Positions 1 through 6,511 of a DNA stretch of 14,627 nucleotides are shown piece by piece. The translations under genes were made by a program, and so were the position numbers. Position 1 is the first letter of the stretch. Every line of letters starts with the position of its first letter. This stretch comes from Desulfurellales bacterium (GTDB lineage: Bacteria > Campylobacterota_A > Desulfurellia > Desulfurellales > Hippeaceae), in assembly GCA_027074255.1 (NCBI GenBank), contig JALTDI010000335.1, positions 1-14,627 of the forward strand. Direction: 5' to 3'. Under the pieces are notes generated by a model that searched no databases, was not told the origin of the DNA, and saw only the letters and a program-made list of their open reading frames with translations.

Positions 1-162
1 GCCTTGGCTAAAAAAGCCGTAAACAACGGATTTAATCTGACCATTGACGAAGCATTTAAATATGAAAGCACGCTGTTTGGAATGGTGTTTGCGACTCAGG
101 ATGCCAAAGAAGGACTTCAAGCTTTTGTAGATAAAAGAAAACCATCTTTTAAGAATAGATAA
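1..162 (+). CDS. Enoyl-CoA hydratase/isomerase (crotonase) family protein, C-terminal fragment
   Basis: Only the last 53 codons and the TAA stop are present; the 5' part lies before the window. The tail has the usual end of bacterial short-chain enoyl-CoA hydratases: an acidic helix region (E-A-F-K-Y-E), then F-A-T-Q-D-A-K-E-G-L-Q-A-F and a basic K-R-K-P-S-F end. This matches the family pattern in which a D-x-x-E-G-x-x-A-F segment precedes a final K-R-x-P. The family hydrates or isomerises enoyl-CoA thioesters in beta-oxidation or butanoate metabolism. The acyl-CoA dehydrogenase gene begins 12 bases after the stop, so the two are almost certainly co-transcribed. The catalytic glutamates are not visible here, so hydratase cannot be told from other crotonases. 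Confidence 0.8.
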   Translation, partial: ALAKKAVNNGFNLTIDEAFKYESTLFGMVFATQDAKEGLQAFVDKRKPSFKNR

Positions 163-174
163 TCGGAGGGTAAT

Positions 175-1314
175 ATGAATTTTGATTTAACCGATGATGA
201 GAGGCTGGTAAGAGAAACGGCTCACGACTTTGTTGAAAAAGAATTAAAGCCTGTTGCTATGGAAACGGATAAAAACCACAAAATTCCCGATGAAATATTG
301 AAAAAAATGGGTGAACTGGGTTTCTTCGGCGTCTATGCACCAGAGGAATACGGCGGTGCAGGTTTGAGCTTTGTATCGTATGCAATAGTTATAGAAGAAA
401 TATCAAAGGCATGTGCATCCTCTGGTGTCTTGCTTTCTGCTCATACCTCTTTGGCTGTAAACCCCATATTGGAATTTGGAACAGACCAGCAGAAGGAAAA
501 ATATCTGCCCAAGCTGTGCAGCGGTGAAAGGGTCGGATGTATTCTGCTCACAGAGCCCGATGCGGGAAGCGATGCGGCAAACGTTCAGACAACCATAGAG
601 AAAAAGGACGGCTACTACATAGCAAACGGGAATAAGATATTCGTTACAAACGGCGGATTTAAGGATGTGGGCATACTCTTTGCAACACATGACAAATCTT
701 TGAGGCACAAGGGTATATCGGCTTTTATTCTTGATTTGGATTCTGAGGGTGTTGAACTTCTAAGAAATGAAGATAAGATGGGTATAAGAGGAACATACAC
801 ATCCGTTTTTGCACTCGATAATGTAAAAATACCCCAAGAAAACCTGCTTGGAAAAGAGGGTGAAGGGTTTAAGATTGCCATGGATACGCTGGATGGAGGA
901 AGAGTCGGTATAGCGGCTCAGGCACTCGGAATAGCAGAAGGCGCATTCGAAAGGGCTGTTGAATATGCAAAGGAGAGAAAACAGTTCGGTAAGACCATCA
1001 GTTCCTTCCAGGCTATACAGTTCAAGCTTGCCGATATGAAAATGAGGATAGATCAGGCAAAATGGGTCACATATCAGGCTGCCTGGCTAAAAGATATGAA
1101 AAGGCCATTTATTCTTGAATCATCCATTGCCAAAGCCGCTGCATCGGAGACTGCGACCTATGTTACAAAGGAGGCTCTGCAGATATTCGGCGGTTACGGC
1201 TATATAGGCGAATATGAGATAGAAAGAATGTATAGAGATGCTAAAATAACAGAGATTTACGAAGGAACGAATGAGGTTCAAAGAATAGTGATAGGGAAGA
1301 TGCTGACCAAGTAA
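175..1314 (+). CDS. Acyl-CoA dehydrogenase, short-chain (butyryl-CoA dehydrogenase-like)
   Basis: FAD enzyme that oxidises acyl-CoA to trans-2-enoyl-CoA and normally passes electrons to ETF. At 379 residues it is full length for the family. The first family signature is seen in L-L-T-E-P-D-A-G-S-D near residues 120-135, and the second in Q-I-F-G-G-Y-G-Y-I-G-E near 335-350. The predicted catalytic base is Glu363 in the I-Y-E-G-T-N-E-V-Q segment, the position used by short- and medium-chain enzymes (isovaleryl and long-chain types place it elsewhere). The start is fixed by a strong GGAGGG at 165-170, four bases before the ATG. The next gene, a membrane Fe-S oxidoreductase, starts 24 bases after the stop, which suggests that its electrons end in the quinone pool. 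Substrate chain length cannot be read from sequence alone. Confidence 0.93.
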   Translation: MNFDLTDDERLVRETAHDFVEKELKPVAMETDKNHKIPDEILKKMGELGFFGVYAPEEYGGAGLSFVSYAIVIEEISKACASSGVLLSAHTSLAVNPILEFGTDQQKEKYLPKLCSGERVGCILLTEPDAGSDAANVQTTIEKKDGYYIANGNKIFVTNGGFKDVGILFATHDKSLRHKGISAFILDLDSEGVELLRNEDKMGIRGTYTSVFALDNVKIPQENLLGKEGEGFKIAMDTLDGGRVGIAAQALGIAEGAFERAVEYAKERKQFGKTISSFQAIQFKLADMKMRIDQAKWVTYQAAWLKDMKRPFILESSIAKAAASETATYVTKEALQIFGGYGYIGEYEIERMYRDAKITEIYEGTNEVQRIVIGKMLTK

Positions 1315-1338
1315 ATTTAAGAAGGGGGACTCGGTTAA

Positions 1339-3360
1339 ATGCATATTCAGGCGATTGTTTTAACTATTGTTCTTATTGTTAGTTTGACAATATTTTTTCA
1401 ACGGGTTTTTTATCTTTATGCTCTTTTAAAGAAAGCCCAGCCTGAAAACAGATACGATAGAATCGGAAAACGTATTTCCTCTGCAATAGAAAAAGGACTG
1501 CTGCAGCTTTGCCATTTTAAGATTAAAGATGCGGATATAAACTATACGGGTGTTTTTCACTCAATGCTTTTTTTCGGATTCGTTATACTCTTATTTGGAG
1601 AAATAGAACTGATAATAAGAGGATTTGCACCTGATTTTAGTTATGCATTCCTTGGATATACAGGCTATCATATATATCTTTTTTTGGAGGATTTATTCAC
1701 CGTCATAGTGCTTATTGCTGTTGGTATGAGTCTGTTTCGAAGATGGGTGTGGCATCCGAAAAAGGAAAATTATCATTTCTCGGCTTATTTTATACTCGGC
1801 CTAATCATAATCCTTATGATAACTCTGCTTTATATGGGTATGATGGATATAGCAAAAGAAGGAAAACCTAATAATTGGATGATTTTTTCACAATTCCTAT
1901 ATAACATTTTCCATCCAGCCTATTCTAATACGGGTTATGAGATAGCCTTCTGGATACATATAATATCACTGCTTGCATTTTTGGATTTTATACCGCATTC
2001 CAAACACCTTCACATACTTGCCGGTATCCCAAATAATTTCTTTGTTAATCTTGATGAATCAATCAAATTAAGAGAAATAGACTTTGAGGATGAAACAGCC
2101 GAGAGTTTCGGTGTTGGCAAGGTTGAGGAGCTAACCTGGAAACAGGTGTTCGACGGTTATGCATGCACGGAATGCGGAAGATGCTCGAGTTTGTGCCCGG
2201 CTGCGAATACAGGCAAGCTGCTCGTTCCCAAAGAGGTTATACTTACTGCTAAGGACAATATATTAGAAAATGCAGACATAGTCCTTAATAAGAAAGAAGA
2301 TTCGGAAACAAACAGGATTCCTCTGTTTAAAGACTACGATATGGAGCTGCCAGAAAAAACATATGTTGAATATGACGTAAGTATTCCGGAAAAAGCACTG
2401 TTTCAGTGCACAACCTGCGGCGCATGCCAGAGTGTTTGTCCTGTCAGTAACGAGCATATAAGAAATATGATAGATATGAAAAGGTATCTTGTAATGACGG
2501 AAGGAAGATTCCCTGAAAAATTGGTTTCTGTGTTCAATAATATGGAAACCAATTCAAATCCTTGGGGAATTAATAGGGATTATAGAGCTGATTGGGCTGA
2601 CGGTTTAAAAGTTAAAACGATATCCGATGAACCTGAGCCTGAAATTCTATATTTTGTCGGATGTGCAGGTGCTTTTGATGATAGGGGCAAGCTTATCGCT
2701 AAGTCGTTTGTTAAGATTCTTCAAAAAGCCGGAGTTAAATTTGCTATTCTCGGAAGAGACGAGAAATGCTGTGGAGATAATGCAAGGAGACTCGGAAACG
2801 AATATCTGTTCTACAATCTCGCTATGGAAAACATAGAAACATTCAGGGCTCACAATATAAAAAAGATAGTTGTCACCTGCCCTCACGGTTATTATACGCT
2901 TAAAAATGAATACCCGAAACTCGGCGGGGACTTTTTCGAAGTGGTGCACCATACACAGTTTATAAACGAGCTGATAAACTCCGGCAGACTGAAAGTTAAA
3001 AAAGAGTTTAACAAGAAAGTTGTATATCACGACTCTTGCTATCTCGGAAGACATAGCGGAATATACAATGATCCTCGAAATATTTTAAAAAATGTGGGAG
3101 CAAATCTTGTTGAGACAAAAAACTCGCATGAAAAAAGTTTTTGCTGCGGCGCCGGAGGCGGTATGATGTGGGTTGAAGAAGAGGGTGAAAGGATAAACAA
3201 AGTTAGAACAAATGAGCTTGCACAAACCAACCCGGATGTTATTGCAACGGCCTGCCCATTCTGCACGATTATGCTGGATGACGGCGTTAAGGATTTGTCT
3301 TACGACTCGATTTGTGTTGAAGACATAGCGCAAATTGTCGAAAAAGAGCTGGAAAATTAA
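1339..3360 (+). CDS. Membrane Fe-S/haem oxidoreductase, EtfAB:menaquinone oxidoreductase (EMO)-like
   Basis: The N-terminal ~220 residues carry about five hydrophobic helices (roughly 3-26, 70-92, 110-138, 148-172, 198-218) with histidines that could ligate haem b, as in NarI-like domains. Two ferredoxin-type motifs follow: Cys276/279/282/286 and Cys357/360/363/367. Two cysteine-rich CCG domains come next. The first includes Cys442, Cys477-Cys478 and Cys514. The second includes Cys567, Cys602-Cys603 and Cys639. Such CCG domains bind noncubane 4Fe-4S clusters in heterodisulfide reductase HdrB. The same architecture is known in EMO of Syntrophus and Geobacter, which moves electrons from reduced ETF to menaquinone. 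AAGGGGG at 1322-1328 precedes the ATG. Placement directly after an acyl-CoA dehydrogenase supports the role. The alternative is a generic Hdr-like quinone oxidoreductase with another partner. Confidence 0.85.
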   Translation: MHIQAIVLTIVLIVSLTIFFQRVFYLYALLKKAQPENRYDRIGKRISSAIEKGLLQLCHFKIKDADINYTGVFHSMLFFGFVILLFGEIELIIRGFAPDFSYAFLGYTGYHIYLFLEDLFTVIVLIAVGMSLFRRWVWHPKKENYHFSAYFILGLIIILMITLLYMGMMDIAKEGKPNNWMIFSQFLYNIFHPAYSNTGYEIAFWIHIISLLAFLDFIPHSKHLHILAGIPNNFFVNLDESIKLREIDFEDETAESFGVGKVEELTWKQVFDGYACTECGRCSSLCPAANTGKLLVPKEVILTAKDNILENADIVLNKKEDSETNRIPLFKDYDMELPEKTYVEYDVSIPEKALFQCTTCGACQSVCPVSNEHIRNMIDMKRYLVMTEGRFPEKLVSVFNNMETNSNPWGINRDYRADWADGLKVKTISDEPEPEILYFVGCAGAFDDRGKLIAKSFVKILQKAGVKFAILGRDEKCCGDNARRLGNEYLFYNLAMENIETFRAHNIKKIVVTCPHGYYTLKNEYPKLGGDFFEVVHHTQFINELINSGRLKVKKEFNKKVVYHDSCYLGRHSGIYNDPRNILKNVGANLVETKNSHEKSFCCGAGGGMMWVEEEGERINKVRTNELAQTNPDVIATACPFCTIMLDDGVKDLSYDSICVEDIAQIVEKELEN

Positions 3361-3373
3361 AAGGCGGTAAACT

Positions 3374-4171
3374 ATGAGTAGTGCTTTGGCAATTATAGCA
3401 TCACCGAGGAATAACGGGAATAGTGATGTGGCGGCAAAAATCATTCTTGACTCGGCCGAGGCGGATGATAAAAGCATCATAAATCTTTATGATTTAAAAA
3501 TACAGCCCTGCACGGCGTGTTATACCTGTCTTTTTAAAAAAGGATGCATACTAAAAGACGATGTGATATGGGTGTTGGATAAAATAGACAAAACAGACAA
3601 ATTAATACTCATAAGCAACACCTACTTTATGGGAATAAACGGCATCTGGAAAGTCTTTTTGGATAGGATGCTTTTGCTTAACCAATATAAAAATATCAAG
3701 GGAACACCCTCTGTGCTGCTATCGATATCAGGTATAAAGGGATGGGAGGGTCTGACCCTCTCCTCCCTGAGCGTTATTGCCTTTACTATGGATTTAAATG
3801 TTAAAGCACAAATGGATATAATTGCAACTCTACCCGGCGAAATAGCTAACTCACAAAAGGAGCTTGAGAATATGGGCAAGGCATTATGCTCTGAGAATTT
3901 TACAAACGCAAAACAGGAATACGGCGTGTGCGGTTTCTGCGGCTCAAACAGTTTTAAAATCAAAAATAACAAAACCGTCTGTGCTATCTGCGGAAAACCC
4001 TATGAGGGAGGAGACCCGGTTATTAAGGCAAACTGGTCTGAGCATGCCGACTGGCTTAGGAATAAAAAAGAAGAGTTCATCAAAAGGAAAAGGGAGCTAT
4101 TTGAGATATACAATAAATTCAACAAAATTAAGTATAGAATAAAACCTTCAAAAGATAAAGAGCAAAAGTAA
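3374..4171 (+). CDS. Iron-sulfur flavoprotein (NADPH-dependent FMN reductase/flavodoxin fold) with C-terminal zinc ribbon
   Basis: The N-terminus shows a flavodoxin-like beta strand and phosphate loop (I-I-A-S-P-R-N-N-G-N-S-D, residues 7-18), typical of FMN-binding iron-sulfur flavoproteins. A compact cysteine motif, Cys46-x2-Cys49-x2-Cys52-x5-Cys58, matches the 4Fe-4S motif of that family. After the flavodoxin domain, Cys186-x2-Cys189 and Cys203-x2-Cys206 form a zinc-ribbon or rubredoxin-like knuckle, followed by a lysine-rich helical tail to residue 265. Iron-sulfur flavoproteins are small redox carriers; their physiological partners are mostly unknown. AAGGCGG at 3361-3367 lies six bases before the ATG, and the gap to the Fe-S oxidoreductase is 13 bases. 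Being inside an acyl-CoA oxidation operon suggests electron transfer, but the substrate is not evident. Confidence 0.82.
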   Translation: MSSALAIIASPRNNGNSDVAAKIILDSAEADDKSIINLYDLKIQPCTACYTCLFKKGCILKDDVIWVLDKIDKTDKLILISNTYFMGINGIWKVFLDRMLLLNQYKNIKGTPSVLLSISGIKGWEGLTLSSLSVIAFTMDLNVKAQMDIIATLPGEIANSQKELENMGKALCSENFTNAKQEYGVCGFCGSNSFKIKNNKTVCAICGKPYEGGDPVIKANWSEHADWLRNKKEEFIKRKRELFEIYNKFNKIKYRIKPSKDKEQK

Positions 4172-4173
4172 TA

Positions 4174-4737
4174 ATGGTCGATATAGAAATCATAAGCGGC
4201 ATTCTTAAAGATAAAACTGATGTAATAAAAACCGATAGAAGGCAGGCTGCCGTTATAATGCCGCTTCTACTGAAAAACAATAATACGGAAATCCTATTCC
4301 AAAAGAGAGCTGACGACGGAACGATTCATGCCGGACAAATATCATTCCCCGGCGGTTCGATTGAAAAAACCGATGGAGGAGATTTCCTGCACGCGGCACT
4401 AAGAGAAACTTATGAAGAAATAGGAATTAAACCTTATGACATTAAAATATTCGGTGCAATAGAGCCCATATTTACATTGACTTCCAATTTCGTCATATAT
4501 CCGTTTGTAGGTCTATTGACCAAAGACAATTTTAAGATTAACAAAGATGAAGTAGAAAGGCTGTTTAGTGTACCCTTGAACTATTTGATAGGCATTCATC
4601 CGTTTGTGAAGCGCAAATATATTTATAAAAACAGAGAAAACGAAACTTTTGTAATAGAGTATGACAATGAGATTATATGGGGGGCAACAGCTAGAATAAT
4701 AGACAGATTTATATGGAAATTAAAATCAAAACTCTGA
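4174..4737 (+). CDS. Nudix hydrolase, CoA pyrophosphatase (NudL/YeaB)-like
   Basis: The 187-residue product has a Nudix box around residues 62-88, with the R-E-T-Y-E-E-I-G core that binds the catalytic divalent metal. Just upstream is H-A-G-Q-I-S-F-P-G-G, the extended motif that marks the CoA-pyrophosphatase subgroup (compare the similar segment in E. coli NudL). That subgroup cleaves CoA and acyl-CoA to phosphopantetheine and 3',5'-ADP. The box is not canonical: the glutamate expected seven residues before the R-E pair is a glycine, in a loop one residue longer than in NudL. Only two bases separate it from the preceding stop, and no strong Shine-Dalgarno is visible, so translation may be coupled. 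CoA turnover would fit an operon of acyl-CoA enzymes, but that is inference. Confidence 0.8.
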   Translation: MVDIEIISGILKDKTDVIKTDRRQAAVIMPLLLKNNNTEILFQKRADDGTIHAGQISFPGGSIEKTDGGDFLHAALRETYEEIGIKPYDIKIFGAIEPIFTLTSNFVIYPFVGLLTKDNFKINKDEVERLFSVPLNYLIGIHPFVKRKYIYKNRENETFVIEYDNEIIWGATARIIDRFIWKLKSKL

Positions 4738-4755
4738 GCTTATTTATTGATAAGC
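4738..4755 (+). other. Perfect 6-bp mid-operon hairpin
   Basis: GCTTAT (4738-4743) and ATAAGC (4750-4755) pair around a 6-base loop, starting right after the Nudix stop codon and just before the Shine-Dalgarno of the next gene. No T-tract follows, so this is not a standard terminator. It may affect mRNA processing or stability, or be chance. Confidence 0.3.
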
Positions 4756-4758
4756 CAT

Positions 4759-4765
4759 TGGAGGA
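4759..4765 (+). promoter_or_regulatory. Ribosome binding site fixing the crotonase start
   Basis: TGGAGGA lies eight bases upstream of ATG 4774. This favours that ATG over the in-frame TTG at 4747, which sits inside the preceding hairpin and has no Shine-Dalgarno. Confidence 0.8.
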
Positions 4766-4773
4766 AATTAACA

Positions 4774-5571
4774 ATGGATTATAAGCTGATAAAATTGGAT
4801 TACAAGGGTGCAATAGGCTATATAACATTTAACAGGCCTGAAAAGTTAAACGCTTTTACTCAGGAATTTTTTTCCGAACTTGCAAAAGCCGTAGAAGAAA
4901 TGGATAAAAATGACAATATTGGTGTGGTTATTATCAAAGCCGAGGGTGATTCCTTTTCGGCAGGCCTTGATTTTCACGATTTTCTTCAAAATATAGAACA
5001 GCATAGAAATGATAAAAAAAGCGACGAAGATTTTCTTAAAAATAACGTAATGTTTATGCAGAACAGCATAAGCAGAATAGAGCAATCCAAAAAGATATAT
5101 ATTGCGGCTATACACGGATATTGTGTGGGCGGCGGATTAGACCTTGCTTCAACATGCGACATAAGAGTGGCATCTGAGAATGCTGTGTTTTCGATAATGG
5201 AAACAAAGTTAGGTGTTGTTGCTGATCTTGGCTCACTACAAAGACTGCCTAAAATTATCGGTGAGGGCAGCGTAAAGCTGTTGGCCTATACATCTATGAA
5301 GATTGATGCCAAAACAGCTTTATCGATGGGACTTGTAAGCCGTATATATAAAAACAAAGAGGAAACCATAAAAGGTGCTGAAAATATTGCTGAAAAGATA
5401 ATATTCAACCCCATAAAAGCTGTTTTTGCAACAAAAGAGGCTTTGAACTATGGAAATTCACATAGCGTTGAGGAATCGCTTGAATTTGCGGCAAGATATA
5501 ATGCCGAGCTTTTTGATTTTGATGAGGTCAAAGGAAGATTTCTAAAAAATATAAAAAAGGTGGAAAAATAA
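4774..5571 (+). CDS. Crotonase family enzyme, delta3,5-delta2,4-dienoyl-CoA isomerase (ECH1)-like
   Basis: The product has 265 residues from the ATG with a good Shine-Dalgarno. It is a full-length crotonase: the first oxyanion-hole region is F-S-A-G-L-D (61-66), and the second is A-I-H-G-Y-C-V-G-G-G-L-D (112-123). Key positions match mammalian ECH1, which uses Asp-Glu-Asp. Here they are Asp123 after the GGG, Glu143 in M-E-T-K-L-G, and Asp151 in V-A-D-L-G-S-L-Q-R-L-P-K. Ordinary enoyl-CoA hydratases have glutamate at the first position and lack the third acid. ECH1 shifts 3,5-dienoyl-CoA to 2,4-dienoyl-CoA during degradation of odd-position unsaturated fatty acids. The specific reaction is inferred from residues and could differ in a bacterial relative. 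It closes the acyl-CoA operon, 36 bases after the Nudix gene. Confidence 0.85.
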   Translation: MDYKLIKLDYKGAIGYITFNRPEKLNAFTQEFFSELAKAVEEMDKNDNIGVVIIKAEGDSFSAGLDFHDFLQNIEQHRNDKKSDEDFLKNNVMFMQNSISRIEQSKKIYIAAIHGYCVGGGLDLASTCDIRVASENAVFSIMETKLGVVADLGSLQRLPKIIGEGSVKLLAYTSMKIDAKTALSMGLVSRIYKNKEETIKGAENIAEKIIFNPIKAVFATKEALNYGNSHSVEESLEFAARYNAELFDFDEVKGRFLKNIKKVEK

Positions 5572-5579
5572 AGGATAGA

Positions 5580-5633
5580 ATGAAAATTTGCCTTGACAAA
5601 ACGATTGATTATATCTATAAAACAACACTATGA
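5580..5633 (+). CDS. Possible 17-codon leader peptide overlapping the HDOD start
   Basis: ATG at 5580 opens 17 codons (M-K-I-C-L-D-K-T-I-D-Y-I-Y-K-T-T-L) ending in a TGA that shares the bases ATGA (5630-5633) with the HDOD initiation codon. AAAGGA at 5570-5575 overlaps the preceding crotonase stop and sits four bases before this ATG, within Shine-Dalgarno range. The arrangement is what translational coupling looks like: a ribosome finishing the micro-ORF would be at the Shine-Dalgarno-less HDOD start. It can only be translated on read-through mRNA from upstream, because the local promoter would start transcription after it begins. A frame this short can also arise by chance, so confidence is low. 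Confidence 0.3.
   Translation: MKICLDKTIDYIYKTTL
5593..5621 (+). promoter_or_regulatory. Near-consensus sigma70-type promoter for HDOD-cheR
   Basis: TTGACA (5593-5598), 17-base spacer, TATAAA (5616-5621). Transcription would start about 5628-5630, at or within two bases of the HDOD ATG at 5630, so the message would be leaderless or nearly so. Confidence 0.7.
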
Positions 5634-6508
5634 ACAGATTGAAAGAACTTTACGATAATCTTGAACACATAGAAAATTTGCCTGCCTTTCCGGCTATTGC
5701 TTTTGAGGTTATTAGGCTAACGAGAAACTCCTCCTCAACATCAAAAGACATAGAAAAGGTCATAGAAAAAGACCCCAACTTGGTTAGTCAGATATTAAAA
5801 ATGGCAAATTCATCTTTTTACGGTCTATCGAGAGAAGTGAATTCTCTTAACCATGCGATTAATCTGCTGGGGTTCGTTCAGGTGGAAAATATAGTAATGA
5901 TTTCGGTGATGCTGACAAGCGTTAAAAAATTACCTTTACATAAACATTTCAATAGGGATAAATTCTTGGAGCATTCATTTGGCTGCGGCGTAACGGCAAA
6001 AATAATAGCAAATATGCTGAATTTAAACTTCAGCTCGGCTGAATTCAGCGGCGGTGTAATGCACGATATGGGAAAGGTTCTTCTTGATTTATATGCTCCG
6101 GATATCTTGGATGAAATACTTGAAAACGCATATAAAAAGGGTTTGTCTTTTTATGATTCGGAAATGGAGCTGTACAACATCAACCATTCTCTTCTCGGTT
6201 CAAAACTGCTGTCCATATGGGGATTGCCAAGTGAGATAATGGATGTTGTGGAATATCACCACAGACCCATGGACGCTAGCAATAAACTGCTGGTATCAAC
6301 CGTGCACGTGGCTGACCTTTTGACCTATTCGGAAGGTATAGGTTTTGGCGGTAATTATGCCAAATTTACACTTGAAGAGGATGAAGGATGGAAAATAATT
6401 AAAGACGAGATAGAGCTATCTAATAAAATTGACTTAGAATTGTTTACTTTCAGGCTATATGAAGAAATAGATACCGTAAAAAAGCTATATTTTAAGGGGA
6501 ATGAGTAG
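5630..6508 (+). CDS. HDOD domain signalling protein
   Basis: The 292-residue product is almost entirely one HDOD domain. The N-terminal part has L-P-A-F-P-A-I-A-F-E-V (18-28), the D-P-N-L-V-S-Q-I-L-K-M-A-N-S-S-F-Y-G segment (48-65) and the helix with L-G-F (80-82). HD-superfamily residues are retained at His115, His145-Asp146 (M-H-D-M-G-K), His186, His210-His211 and the H-V-A-D motif (226-229). HDOD proteins act in bacterial signal transduction and often sit beside chemotaxis or cyclic-di-GMP genes; most have no proven catalytic activity. No receiver or output domain is fused. There is no Shine-Dalgarno. The next in-frame methionine, residue 58, is inside the domain, so the ATG at 5630 is the only sensible start. 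cheR follows after three bases. Confidence 0.88.
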   Translation: MNRLKELYDNLEHIENLPAFPAIAFEVIRLTRNSSSTSKDIEKVIEKDPNLVSQILKMANSSFYGLSREVNSLNHAINLLGFVQVENIVMISVMLTSVKKLPLHKHFNRDKFLEHSFGCGVTAKIIANMLNLNFSSAEFSGGVMHDMGKVLLDLYAPDILDEILENAYKKGLSFYDSEMELYNINHSLLGSKLLSIWGLPSEIMDVVEYHHRPMDASNKLLVSTVHVADLLTYSEGIGFGGNYAKFTLEEDEGWKIIKDEIELSNKIDLELFTFRLYEEIDTVKKLYFKGNE

Positions 6509-6511
6509 AAA

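Noticed and set aside
4747..4773. TTG start at 4747 for the crotonase
   Set aside because: It falls in a hairpin, lacks a Shine-Dalgarno, and would put TGGAGGA inside the gene. ATG 4774 fits the family N-terminus.
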